Of a DNA stretch of 60,302 nucleotides, positions 44,821 through 53,201 are shown in pieces. Both the position numbers and the translations under genes were made by a program. Numbering within the stretch: position 1 is the first letter of the stretch; each line of letters starts with the position of its first letter. Under the pieces are notes generated by a model. It had not been told where the DNA came from and did not search any database. It worked only from the letters and a program-made list of their open reading frames with translations. Source of the DNA: Clostridia bacterium (GTDB taxonomy: Bacteria > Bacillota > Clostridia > Christensenellales > CAG-138); contig JAFSEB010000025.1 in assembly GCA_017435905.1 (NCBI GenBank), forward strand, positions 1 to 60,302, read 5' to 3'.

Positions 44821-45617
44821 ACAGCCCCATTTGATACGGGACGGATGGAAACATCCCCGGCGTGGACGGTAAAAAGGCTGCCGTCCTCCTGCCGAAGCAA
44901 AAGCCTGCCTTCTTCATCGGTATCCACCGCCGTGCCATAGCGCACCGCATCCGTGCCGATCACCTTCACGCTCTGCCCGAGGGTCAGGCAGTTTTGCCGG
45001 TAATCCGAAAGCAGTTTTTTATACGCCGCATCCTCTTCGCAGGCACAAAACAGCGGCGCAAGCGCCTTTACGGCATGAGCTGCCACAGCCTCACGGGGCA
45101 CAAGCACGCCCGTTTCCGTATAAAGGGAGCCGGCAATTTCGGAAAGCTCGCCCGAAAAGCACCTTTGCCCCACGTTGACGCCGATGCCGCAGACGATATA
45201 GGAAAGCTTTTCCCCTTCCATGCCGAATTCCGACAGGATGCCCACGAGTTTTCTGCCGTTCACAAGGATGTCGTTGGGCCACTTGATCTTCGCATCCGCC
45301 CCGAAATGCCGAAGCGTGCGGCACATGCCGAGGGCTGCCGCCTGGGTGATGCGGGATGCTTTTTCCGCAGAAAAGCCCGGGCGGAGAAGGATGCTCATCG
45401 CAAGGGATGTACCTTCCCCGCTTTCCCAGCTGCGCCCACGCCTTCCCCGCCCTGCGGTCTGCTTTTGCGCAATGACAAGGGTACCGCTTTGTGCGCCCTG
45501 CCGGGCAAGTTCCTTTGCAAGCAGGTTTGTGGAGGGCGTTTCCTCCGTAAGTTCGATCCGCCTGATGAAGGGTTCATCCGCAAGAAGCGTCCGAAGACGC
45601 TCAAGGTCAATCCTCAT
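44817..45617 (-). CDS. birA: Biotin-[acetyl-CoA-carboxylase] ligase
   Basis: About 266 residues, attaches biotin to carboxylase carrier domains. TAGRGRRGRSWESGEGTSLA (about 55-74) binds biotinyl-AMP, KWPNDILVNGRKLVGIL (about 108-124) holds the catalytic Lys region, and the C-terminal SH3-like domain ends the protein. There is no N-terminal helix-turn-helix, so it is a non-regulatory ligase. Two adjacent ATGs (45620, 45617) are possible; both overlap the recX end. Confidence 0.92.
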   Translation of the reverse strand: MRIDLERLRTLLADEPFIRRIELTEETPSTNLLAKELARQGAQSGTLVIAQKQTAGRGRRGRSWESGEGTSLAMSILLRPGFSAEKASRITQAAALGMCRTLRHFGADAKIKWPNDILVNGRKLVGILSEFGMEGEKLSYIVCGIGVNVGQRCFSGELSEIAGSLYTETGVLVPREAVAAHAVKALAPLFCACEEDAAYKKLLSDYRQNCLTLGQSVKVIGTDAVRYGTAVDTDEEGRLLLRQEDGSLFTVHAGDVSIRPVSNGAV

Positions 45618-46122
45618 CATCCTCGCCGCCGACGCAGCTTTCAAGCCCTTCTGCGCTGCCGAACACCGTTTCAAGGGCGCTGCGGGAAGCATCGTAGGCA
45701 AAGCCGCGTCCCACAAGCCTGCGCATGGTGCGGTTTTTCTGCTCCTCCACGGGCAGCGCTTCAAACTGGCGGGCGAACTTTTCCGCCACCTGCAGCGCAT
45801 TGGCCGCCTCCGTTTCCGCCGTGATGCCGGAAAGCGCCGTTTCAATGGCATCCTTCGGGAGCTTGTGGGCATAAAGCTGTTCCTGCAGCTTGCGGCGGCT
45901 CAGGGGCTTTGCAGCAAGGCGTGAGGATACGAAATCCGCCGCATATTTTTCATCGTTCAGGTAGTTGAGCTCCTTGAGCCGCTCCACCACCTGGTATACT
46001 TCATATTCCCCGTAATTGAGGGAATCAAGATGGTCTTCCATTTCCCTCACGGTGCGTGCCTTAGAAGTCAGGTATTTGAGCGCCGCATCCATGGGGGTGT
46101 TGCCGACTTTGTTCTTTTTCAT
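45607..46122 (-). CDS. recX: RecX family regulator of RecA
   Basis: A 171-residue RecX protein made of repeated three-helix modules: ALKYLTSKARTVREMEDHL, VVERLKELNYLNDEKYAADFV, KPLSRRKLQEQLYAHKLP and a final RRLVGRGFAYDASRSALE. RecX modulates RecA filaments. I set the start at 46122 because an earlier in-frame ATG (46194) is part of the -10 box itself. recA is not in the window. Confidence 0.88.
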   Translation of the reverse strand: MKKNKVGNTPMDAALKYLTSKARTVREMEDHLDSLNYGEYEVYQVVERLKELNYLNDEKYAADFVSSRLAAKPLSRRKLQEQLYAHKLPKDAIETALSGITAETEAANALQVAEKFARQFEALPVEEQKNRTMRRLVGRGFAYDASRSALETVFGSAEGLESCVGGEDDED

Positions 46123-46189
46123 GTAAAAATACCGTTTCTTTCCTAAAATGTATCCGCCTGCCGCAGCAGGCTCTGCTTTCTTCTTTTCT

Positions 46190-46218
46190 ATCATAATAAT
46201 CCCACGGCCGCCGTGCAA
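46190..46218 (-). promoter_or_regulatory. Promoter of recX
   Basis: Minus strand TTGCAC (46213-46218), 17 bases, TATGAT (46190-46195). A GCCTGC/GCAGGC leader stem follows at about 46156-46171. Confidence 0.7.
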
Positions 46219-46266
46219 TACTAAATCCGCAAACAAACCGATAAAAAGGAGGATGCAGGCAGACAT

Positions 46267-46518
46267 ATGGATACCACATTCAACCCCAATACAGCCTTCA
46301 ACTGGAACACGGAGACCGGCAGCGCAGCGGAGATCGAGACCAAGAACCTTGGCATCGTGCAGGATGAAATGCACCACGAAGCACTTGCCTACAAAAAATG
46401 CCGGATGTACGGTGAGTGGTTCACCGAGCAGCCCCTTCGTGACCTCAGCAACAGGGCTGCGGAGCACCACAAGGCGCATTTCAATGCGCTTCTTACCTAC
46501 CTGAACGAACACCGATAA
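46267..46518 (+). CDS. Small spore-coat-type protein
   Basis: An 83-residue acidic-helical protein. The NLGIVQDEMHHEALAYKKCRMYGEWF and AAEHHKAHFNALLTYLNEH parts (about 28-80) resemble the small ferritin-like, His-rich coat proteins that occur in pairs with CotF proteins in Clostridia. Likely made in the mother cell, but no clear sporulation sigma promoter could be assigned. It is followed at 11 bases by a second coat-type gene. Confidence 0.7.
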   Translation: MDTTFNPNTAFNWNTETGSAAEIETKNLGIVQDEMHHEALAYKKCRMYGEWFTEQPLRDLSNRAAEHHKAHFNALLTYLNEHR

Positions 46519-46529
46519 GGAGGAACAGC

Positions 46530-46814
46530 ATGAACGCACAAAGACCCAACATGACCGAGCAGGAGCTTCTTTCCGATTTTCTGACCCAGGAAAAGCAGCT
46601 TGTGAAGGATTACGCCGGGGATGTAACGGAGGCTTCCTGCAAAAACCTCAGGCAGCTTCTTCTTACCCACCTGAGCGAATGCTCCGAAGATCAGCTTGCG
46701 GTATTTGAGGAAATGCAGCGGCGCAGCATGTACCCCACAAAGGATGCCCCCGACAGCGAAGTGGCCGAAGCAAAGCAGAATATGCTCAGGCTCAAGCAGC
46801 AAACGGGGCTGTAA
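46530..46814 (+). CDS. CotF-like spore coat protein
   Basis: A 94-residue protein resembling CotF-domain coat proteins: MTEQELLSDFLTQEKQLVKDYAGDVTEASCKNLRQLL (about 8-44), then a short C-terminal part with MYPTKDA. AGGAGG is well placed before the ATG. Same transcript as the preceding coat-type gene and closed by a terminator. Confidence 0.75.
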   Translation: MNAQRPNMTEQELLSDFLTQEKQLVKDYAGDVTEASCKNLRQLLLTHLSECSEDQLAVFEEMQRRSMYPTKDAPDSEVAEAKQNMLRLKQQTGL

Positions 46815-46820
46815 ATGCAG

Positions 46821-46845
46821 AAAAGGCAGCGTTTGCTGCCTTTTT
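46821..46845. terminator. Bidirectional terminator after coat genes
   Basis: AAAAGGCAGC-gttt-GCTGCCTTTTT: A-run and T-run on the two sides make it usable for the coat genes (plus) and the zinc-ribbon gene (minus). Confidence 0.9.
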
Positions 46846-46854
46846 GTGTGTTGA

Positions 46855-47100
46855 TCAATCCGTATCGGGATCGGGACGCATGGCTTCAAGGGGATCGTAA
46901 CCGCCAACGGTCTCCGCTGCTTCTTCCGGGCGCATGCGCATCATCATCTGCATTTTGAGTTCCATGGGGGACATGGGCGGCTGCTCGCTGCCCATGCAGT
47001 CACGGCACATATTGCCGCAATCCGGGCATTTGCATCCGCTTTCAAGGCCGTATTCCACCTGTACCATATAGGTTCCGCATGCGCGGCAGCTGCATCTCAC
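46855..47100 (-). CDS. Small Cys-rich zinc-ribbon-like protein
   Basis: An 81-residue protein with Cys pairs CSCRAC (3-8) and CKCPDCGNMCRDC (about 23-35), enough for one or two zinc sites, then a Met-rich helix (MSPMELKMQMMMRMRPEE). Function unknown. The start is GTG at 47100, overlapping the lipoprotein stop (GTGA), with AAAGGAG about 10 bases upstream, so the two are co-translated. Confidence 0.75.
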   Translation of the reverse strand: MRCSCRACGTYMVQVEYGLESGCKCPDCGNMCRDCMGSEQPPMSPMELKMQMMMRMRPEEAAETVGGYDPLEAMRPDPDTD

Positions 47101-47927
47101 GGTTTGATACTCTCCTTTTCGGTGATCGTCTCGGTATAAGCCACTTCTTCCTGTGCGTTTTCCTCCAGCATGGCAGCAAGGGGTCCTTCCGGTGCAAGCA
47201 TGCCGGAAAGCTGCCCGAGGGGGATCGTAAACTCCGGCCAGCCTGCGGAATAAGTGGCGATCTCATAGGGTCTGTACATAATGACAAGGGAATCCGCCGT
47301 CAGATAAAAAAGCCTGTCATCCGCCGCCGGCATCACATCGGCAAGAAGGGTCATGCCCTGCTTTTCCGCCTGCAGCGTGACGATATCCGGGATCAGCCCC
47401 CGCCAGCGTTCGTTTTCGGGATCAAAGAGATCCGCAAGGCTCAGAAGTTTGCAGAGCGCAGTATCGAAGGTGAGCGTTTCCACAGAATCGAACCATTCGT
47501 AAGTGGGCGCAAGCACAGCAGAATCGGTGGGCATCTGTTCATGTTCAAAGGTGCCGGCGCAGCTTTTGACGGAAAGGATCCCTGCGCCGCTGTAAATGAC
47601 CTCCGCAATGACATAGCCGGGCGCTTCAAGGGCATCGATCTGCGCAAGCGCCGCCTTTTCGATGGCCTCGTTGATGGGGGCTTTGCTTTCATCGGTCAGC
47701 TGCGGATAGGTCATGAAGCCCTGTTCGCCGCAGTCACGCTGCAGATAGTCAAATTGCAGCGGCCCTTCCGTTTCAAAAGCGGCATTTTTCATATCCGGCA
47801 CGGGGTAGCGGAATGTTTCCGGCACGGCGGTGGGCACGGGCAGAGCCGCCTCCGCAGGGGGCTGTGCGCCGCAGCCGCATAAAAGGAGGCAGGCGCATGC
47901 CGCCAGCAATGCGACGAATCGCTTCAA
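47097..47927 (-). CDS. Lipoprotein with DUF3298-like domain
   Basis: A 276-residue exported lipoprotein: KRFVALLAACACLLLCGC gives a lipobox with lipidated Cys near 19, followed by a Pro/Ala linker. The rest resembles DUF3298/DUF4163 (RsiV-like) extracellular domains, with FDTALCKLLSLADLFD and the closing FYLTADSLVIMYRPYEIATYSAGWPEFTIPL (about 205-235). In RsiV such domains sense lysozyme, but no sigma factor gene is next to it. The start is TTG (47927) with AAAGGAGGGG upstream. Confidence 0.75.
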   Translation of the reverse strand: MKRFVALLAACACLLLCGCGAQPPAEAALPVPTAVPETFRYPVPDMKNAAFETEGPLQFDYLQRDCGEQGFMTYPQLTDESKAPINEAIEKAALAQIDALEAPGYVIAEVIYSGAGILSVKSCAGTFEHEQMPTDSAVLAPTYEWFDSVETLTFDTALCKLLSLADLFDPENERWRGLIPDIVTLQAEKQGMTLLADVMPAADDRLFYLTADSLVIMYRPYEIATYSAGWPEFTIPLGQLSGMLAPEGPLAAMLEENAQEEVAYTETITEKESIKP

Positions 47928-47962
47928 TATACTGCCCCTCCTTTTCCGTGTGTTTCCGTATC

Positions 47963-47971
47963 AGTATAGCA
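47963..47971 (-). promoter_or_regulatory. Extended -10 of the lipoprotein-zinc ribbon pair
   Basis: Minus strand TGCTATACT, about 35 bases before the TTG start; weak -35. Confidence 0.5.
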
Positions 47972-48009
47972 TTCCGCCGCAGGGAAGTGTGTGAATAAAA
48001 GGTAAACGC

Positions 48010-49173
48010 TCAGCGCACGTCGATCAGTTCCGTGGCGGCGATGGCCTTTTCGATCATCTCGCTGAAATCCACCATGGCTTCGCTTTCCCTGAGCTTCTTC
48101 ACATCCGGCTTCGTCACGGGGTGCTGGGGAACAAACACCGTGCAGCAATCCTCATAGGGCAGGATGGAGGTCTCAAAGGTATTGATCTTCTTGGCGATGG
48201 TCACGATATCTTCCTTATCGAAGCCGATGAGGGGGCGGAACACTGGCATATGCACCGCATCATCCGTCACGCAGAGGCTTTCGAGGGTCTGGCTTGCCAC
48301 CTGGCCGAGGGCTTCACCGGTGATGAGGGCGAGGGCACCGTCCTTTTCTGCGATCATCTCCGCAATGCGCATCATGAGCCTGCGCATGAGGATGGTGGTC
48401 TCCTTGGGCGGACACTGCTCGTAAATGGCAAGCTGGATATCCGTAAAGGGCACAAGGTGCAGGCGGATGGGGCCTGCGTAACGGGAAACAAGGCGTGCAA
48501 GGTCGATGACCTTATCACGGGCACGCTCGCTGGTGTAAGGATAGCTGTAGAAATGCACGGCGGAAAGCTCAAGGCCGCGCTTCGCCATCAGGTAACCGGC
48601 AACGGGGCTGTCGATGCCGCCGGAAATAAGCAGCGCCGCCCTGCCTGCGGTGCCCGTGGGCATGCCGCCTGCGCCCATGATCTCACGCACATACAGGAAC
48701 GCCTTGTCACGGATCTCCACGCAGACCTTGAGCTCGGGGCTGCGCACATCCACGGAAAGGTTCGGGAAGCGCACAAGAAGTTCGTGTCCGAGTTCGTGGT
48801 TGATGTTTTCGCTGTTCATGGGGAATCGCTTATCCGCACGGCGTGAAAAGACCTTGAAGGTCATCTTGCCGCCGGCGGTCTCCTCCTCCACCATTTTGGC
48901 GGCGGTCTCCACGATCACGTTCCAATCCTTTTCCACCGATGCGGCGGGGCTGACGGAATGCACGCCGAAAACACGGGTCAGGTTATCGCAGGCTTCCTCC
49001 ACCCTGTCATCGGAAACGCCGAGCACATAGATGCGCCCCTGTTCACGCCTGACCTTTGCGCCAAAGCCCGCAAGGGCATTGTGGATGCCTTCGATGAGCT
49101 TGCGCTCGAAAAAGGGGCGGTTGAGTCCCTTCAGATGGATCTCGCCGTAGCGGACAAGAATGATATGTTCCAC
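48010..49173 (-). CDS. thiI: tRNA 4-thiouridine synthetase ThiI
   Basis: A 387-residue ThiI without the C-terminal rhodanese domain. N-terminal ferredoxin-like plus THUMP domain (1-~165, RYGEIHLKGLNRPFFERKL at 9-27) and a PP-loop adenylating domain SGGIDSPVAGYLM (184-196) with TGEALGQVASQTLESL. It installs 4-thiouridine in tRNA and may feed thiamine synthesis. GTG start at 49173 with GGAGGAATAAA upstream. The sulfur donor gene lies immediately upstream. Confidence 0.95.
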   Translation of the reverse strand: MEHIILVRYGEIHLKGLNRPFFERKLIEGIHNALAGFGAKVRREQGRIYVLGVSDDRVEEACDNLTRVFGVHSVSPAASVEKDWNVIVETAAKMVEEETAGGKMTFKVFSRRADKRFPMNSENINHELGHELLVRFPNLSVDVRSPELKVCVEIRDKAFLYVREIMGAGGMPTGTAGRAALLISGGIDSPVAGYLMAKRGLELSAVHFYSYPYTSERARDKVIDLARLVSRYAGPIRLHLVPFTDIQLAIYEQCPPKETTILMRRLMMRIAEMIAEKDGALALITGEALGQVASQTLESLCVTDDAVHMPVFRPLIGFDKEDIVTIAKKINTFETSILPYEDCCTVFVPQHPVTKPDVKKLRESEAMVDFSEMIEKAIAATELIDVR

Positions 49174-49229
49174 TTTATTCCTCCAAATCGTTGTTTTCTC
49201 TTTTGTATGGAAGCCCTTGCGGGCATAGG

Positions 49230-50369
49230 TCACCGTCTTTTGAAGCGGCGCAGCATGGCGAGAAGCCCTGCGATGGCTTCCGCCGTTTCATCCATTTCCT
49301 CCGGTGTATTAAAGGCGGAGAAGCTGAAGCGGATGGCGCCCTCCTGCCTGTCGCCGATAACGCCCATGGCGTTCAGGATGCGGTTTTTGCCCTTTTTGTG
49401 GGCGCTGCAGGCGCTGCCCGTTGAAACGTAGATCTTCTTTTCCTCAAGGGCATGCAGCAGCACCTCGCCCCTGACCCCCATAAAGGAGGCGTTGAGGATG
49501 TGGGGTGCGCCCTCTTCCGGCGCAGGGCCGTTGATGAACACATCCGGGATCGCCAGCAGGTTTTTCGCAAGGCGCAGCTTGCATTCGCGCATATTGCCAC
49601 GCATGGTGTCGAGATTGCCGAGGTAATACTGCAGCGCAGCATCCATGCCCATGATGCCCGGGGTGTTGGTGGTGCCGGAACGGAGGTTCTTTTCCTGTCC
49701 GCCGCCGATCTGACCGCCGATGAAGCGTGTGCCCTTCCTGACATACAGTGCGCCCACGCCCTTGGGGCCGTGGAATTTGTGGCCGCTGATGGAATAAAGA
49801 TCGCAGTTTCTTGCATCAAAAGGAACCTTCAGAAAGCCCTGCACGCCGTCCACATGCAAAAGCGCCTGCGGCGCCGTCTTTTTCACCAGCCTGCCGAGGG
49901 CGGCGATGTCGTTGACGGCACCGGTCTCGTTGTTGACCTGCATGCAGGAAACAAGCTGCGTGTTTTCATTGAGAAGGCCTGCAAGAGCATTGAGGTCAAG
50001 AGCGCCTTCTTTATTGACCGGCGCTTCGACAAGCTCGTATTCCTTCCCCTTTGCCCGCATCACTTCGTATACGGAGGGGTGTTCCACCGCACTGACGATG
50101 ATGCGCCCCTTCCCCCGCATGGCGCCGAGCGAGCCGAGGATGGCCATGTTGTTGCTTTCCGTGCCGCCGGAGGTAAAAAGGATCTCATCCGCCGTCACAT
50201 GCAGTGCGGATGCAAGGCGGCTCCTTGCACCGTTTACAGCCCTTTCGCTTTCCACCGCCGGGGAATATGCCGCCGCCGGATTAAAAAAGCCTTCCGTCAT
50301 ATAATGCTGCACCGCCTGCGCTGCCTCCGGCAGCGTACGGGTGGTGGCGCTGTTATCCAAATAGATCAT
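49230..50369 (-). CDS. Cysteine desulfurase (NifS/IscS-like)
   Basis: A 379-residue PLP enzyme releasing sulfur from cysteine. His97 in AVEHPSV stacks on PLP, the Schiff-base Lys is K198 in SGHKFHGPKG, and the active-site Cys is C321 in STGSACSAHKKG. The short loop Cys (SACS) is typical of class II/NifZ-like proteins paired with ThiI in Firmicutes. No iscU/sufU is nearby, so tRNA thiolation via ThiI is the likely job. Confidence 0.93.
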   Translation of the reverse strand: MIYLDNSATTRTLPEAAQAVQHYMTEGFFNPAAAYSPAVESERAVNGARSRLASALHVTADEILFTSGGTESNNMAILGSLGAMRGKGRIIVSAVEHPSVYEVMRAKGKEYELVEAPVNKEGALDLNALAGLLNENTQLVSCMQVNNETGAVNDIAALGRLVKKTAPQALLHVDGVQGFLKVPFDARNCDLYSISGHKFHGPKGVGALYVRKGTRFIGGQIGGGQEKNLRSGTTNTPGIMGMDAALQYYLGNLDTMRGNMRECKLRLAKNLLAIPDVFINGPAPEEGAPHILNASFMGVRGEVLLHALEEKKIYVSTGSACSAHKKGKNRILNAMGVIGDRQEGAIRFSFSAFNTPEEMDETAEAIAGLLAMLRRFKRR

Positions 50370-50500
50370 ATTTTCACTCCTTTTTCGGGTCGGAGAATCT
50401 CTCCTTTTCTTGTTTCATAATATGACCCGTCTGCAAAAACGGACATCCCAAAGCGTTTTTCCCCTTCAATGCACAGAATCATCCATTTTGCATCATATGT

Positions 50501-50529
50501 ATCATACCATATCCGCACGGATTTGTTTA
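50501..50529 (-). promoter_or_regulatory. Promoter of the desulfurase-thiI operon
   Basis: Minus strand TAAACA (50524-50529), 17 bases, TATGAT (50501-50506) with TGG extension; about 130 nt leader follows with no structure that I recognise. Confidence 0.55.
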
Positions 50530-50572
50530 GTCAAAATGCGAAAAAACCGTGATTCCCGTACCGCCGTCATGC

Positions 50573-50601
50573 AGTTGCAGGATGGCGTTTTTTGCTATAA
50601 A
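50573..50601 (+). promoter_or_regulatory. Promoter of clpC
   Basis: Plus strand AGTTGC (50573-50578) or TTGCAG (50575-50580) as -35, TATAAA (50596-50601) as -10 with TGC extension. No CtsR heptad repeat (GGTCAAA-type) was recognised. Confidence 0.55.
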
Positions 50602-50663
50602 ATCAAATGAAAGGGGCAAAGGCTTACAAAAAAACACCTTTGCCGTCTGCGGAAAGGAACGCC

Positions 50664-53108
50664 ATGGGTTTTTTGGAACGATGCACGGAAGGCGCAAGGC
50701 ATGCCCTTGCCCTTGCACAGGAAGCCGCAAGGGAAATGGGCCATAACTATGTGGGCAGCGAGCACCTGCTTCTCGGTTTGATCCGGGAAGGGGAGGGCGC
50801 TGCCGCAAAGGCGCTTGCCGCTTTCCACGTGGAGGAGGAAGCCGCATACAGGCGTGCGGACACCCTTGTCGGTCGGGGCGATTACCACTTCACCGACAGC
50901 TTCGGCTACACCCCACGCACGAAAAAGATACTGGAGCTGAGCCTTTATGAAGCGAAAGCGCTGAAGGTGAGCTATATCGGCACGGAGCACATCCTGCTTG
51001 CCATCCTCAGGGAGCGGGACAGCGTAGCCGTGCGCATTCTGGAGGATCTCGGTACGGATATACAGGGGCTTTCCGGCGTTTTGCAGGGCATAAGACCTGC
51101 AGCAGCCGCAAAGGATCCTCCCTCCGCCCCGCAGGAGCCGCAGCAAAGCGGCGCAGGCACGCCGAACCTTGACCGTTTCTGCCGTGACCTGACCCGTGCC
51201 GCAAGGGACGGCGAGCTTGACCCCGTCATCGGCCGTGAAAAGGAGATCGAACGGGTGATGGAGATCCTCTGCCGCCGCACGAAAAACAACCCTGCCCTGA
51301 TCGGCGACCCGGGCGTTGGCAAAAGCACTGTTATCGAAGGGCTTGCGCAGCGCATTGCATCCGGCAGGATACCGGAGCTTCTCCGGGGCAAGCGCATACT
51401 GACCCTCGACCTTGGTGCGATGCTTGCGGGCACAAAATACCGTGGCGAGTTTGAAGAGCGCATCACCGATGCCATCGGGGAGCTTCGCCTTGACGGGCGC
51501 ACCATCCTTTTTATCGATGAGCTGCACACCATCGTGGGCGCAGGCGCCACGGAAGGCAGCATCGATGCTTCCAACATCCTGAAACCCGCCCTTGCAAGGG
51601 GCGAGATACAGGTGGTGGGCGCCACCACCCCCGATGAATACCGCCGCCACATCGAAAAGGATGCGGCGCTTGAACGGCGTTTTCAGCCCGTGACCGTGGG
51701 CGAACCCACAAAGGAAGAGGCGGAAGCCATCCTGTTCGGTCTTCGCGACCGCTACGAAGCCCACCACAAGGCACGCATCACCGATGATGCCATCCGTGCC
51801 GCTGTGGCGCTTTCCGCCCGGTATATCCGTGACCGTTTCCTGCCCGATAAGGCCATCGACCTGATGGATGAAGCCGCAAGCCGTGTGCGCCTTCGTGCCT
51901 ACTCCACACCGCCCGATGTCAATGCACTCCGCGAGCGCATCGAAGCCCTCCGCAAGGAAAAGGAGGAGGCGGTCAACCACCAGAACTTTGAACGTGCCGC
52001 CGCCCTTCGGGATGAGGAGCAGAAGTTGACCGCCAGGATCGGCAGTGCGGAAGCGGACTGGGAACGGCAGCGCAGCAGCATCGAATCCACCGTAACGGAG
52101 GAGCACATTGCCGAGGTGGTCAACGCATGGACGGGCATTCCCGTGAAGCGGCTCACCGAGGATGAAAGCGAAAAGCTGCTGCACCTTGAAGAAACGCTCC
52201 ACCGCCGTGTGATCGGGCAGGATGAAGCGGTCAGCGCCGTTTCCCGTGCCATACGCCGGGCAAGGGCAGGCCTGAAGGACCCTGCAAGGCCCATCGGCTC
52301 CTACCTGTTCCTCGGCCCCACGGGCGTTGGCAAAACGGAGCTTTCCCGTGCCCTTGCGGAGGCGCTTTTTTCCGATGAGGATGCCATCGTGCGCCTTGAC
52401 ATGAGCGAGTTTATGGAGTCCCACAGCGTCAGCAAGCTGATCGGTTCCCCTCCGGGCTATGTGGGCTACGGCGAGGGCGGTCAGCTGACGGAGCGTGTCA
52501 GAAGGAAGCCTTACTGCGTGATCCTCCTTGACGAGATCGAGAAGGCGCACAGCGATATATTCAACCTGCTCCTGCAGGTGCTTGAGGACGGCAGGCTTAC
52601 CGATTCCGAAGGAAGAACGGTGGATTTCCGCAACAGCGTCATCATCATGACCTCCAACGCCGGCGCTGCCCGGGGCACAAAACGCCGTGCGGTAGGCTTT
52701 GGCGGCACGGCGGAAGCCCTTGATAGGGAGCAGCTGCGCGAAAGCATGTACGCAGAGCTCAAGCGCACCTTCCGCCCGGAGTTTCTCAACAGGGTGGACG
52801 AGATCATCCCCTTCCACCCCCTTGAAGAAAAGGAGATCGGCAGCATTGCGGAGCTGATGCTTGAAAGCGTAAGGGAGCGCCTCGGGAGCCGGGGCATTTC
52901 CCTTTCCGTTTCACCGGAGGCGAAAAAGCTTCTTTGCACCGCAGGTTTTGATCCCGAATACGGCGCAAGACCCCTCAGAAGAGCCATCCAGCATCAGGTG
53001 GAAGACTCCCTCAGCGAGGAGATCCTCATGGGGCGCATTGCCCTTGGGGACAGCGTGACCGCACACGCCGAAAACGGACGCCTTATCTTTAAAAAAGACC
53101 CTGTATAA
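50664..53108 (+). CDS. clpC: ATP-dependent Clp protease ATPase subunit ClpC
   Basis: An 814-residue AAA+ unfoldase. Double N-domain repeats ([17 protein letters not shown], 3-19; second near 85-140), AAA1 Walker [10 protein letters not shown] (214-222), UVR motif [15 protein letters not shown] (438-452) in the middle domain, AAA2 Walker [10 protein letters not shown] (551-559) and C-terminal D2 small domain. VGF in RRAVGFGG fits the ClpP-docking loop. ClpP is not here, nor is the usual ctsR-mcsA-mcsB set. Start at 50664 with GGAAAGGAA upstream. Confidence 0.95.
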   Translation: MGFLERCTEGARHALALAQEAAREMGHNYVGSEHLLLGLIREGEGAAAKALAAFHVEEEAAYRRADTLVGRGDYHFTDSFGYTPRTKKILELSLYEAKALKVSYIGTEHILLAILRERDSVAVRILEDLGTDIQGLSGVLQGIRPAAAAKDPPSAPQEPQQSGAGTPNLDRFCRDLTRAARDGELDPVIGREKEIERVMEILCRRTKNNPALIGDPGVGKSTVIEGLAQRIASGRIPELLRGKRILTLDLGAMLAGTKYRGEFEERITDAIGELRLDGRTILFIDELHTIVGAGATEGSIDASNILKPALARGEIQVVGATTPDEYRRHIEKDAALERRFQPVTVGEPTKEEAEAILFGLRDRYEAHHKARITDDAIRAAVALSARYIRDRFLPDKAIDLMDEAASRVRLRAYSTPPDVNALRERIEALRKEKEEAVNHQNFERAAALRDEEQKLTARIGSAEADWERQRSSIESTVTEEHIAEVVNAWTGIPVKRLTEDESEKLLHLEETLHRRVIGQDEAVSAVSRAIRRARAGLKDPARPIGSYLFLGPTGVGKTELSRALAEALFSDEDAIVRLDMSEFMESHSVSKLIGSPPGYVGYGEGGQLTERVRRKPYCVILLDEIEKAHSDIFNLLLQVLEDGRLTDSEGRTVDFRNSVIIMTSNAGAARGTKRRAVGFGGTAEALDREQLRESMYAELKRTFRPEFLNRVDEIIPFHPLEEKEIGSIAELMLESVRERLGSRGISLSVSPEAKKLLCTAGFDPEYGARPLRRAIQHQVEDSLSEEILMGRIALGDSVTAHAENGRLIFKKDPV

Positions 53109-53141
53109 GGCGAAATTCACACTTTGTTTATGGATGCCGCA

Positions 53142-53169
53142 TTGCAAAAAAAGCGGCGCATGGTAGAAT
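53142..53169 (+). promoter_or_regulatory. Promoter of the amidase-lipoprotein operon
   Basis: TTGCAA (53142-53147), 16 bases, TAGAAT (53164-53169) with TGG extension. Confidence 0.65.
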
Positions 53170-53201
53170 TATCTTACGATACTTTGTTTGGAGGTCCCGT
53201 T

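Noticed and set aside
46123..46194. Longer RecX beginning at the ATG at 46194
   Set aside because: That ATG is inside the TATGAT -10 box of a TTGCAC-17-TATGAT promoter, so it would not be in the transcript.
50595..52817. 740-codon antisense frame to clpC, and similar ones opposite the 57.7 kb gene and the flippase
   Set aside because: Shadows of real genes; no ribosome site or recognisable domain.
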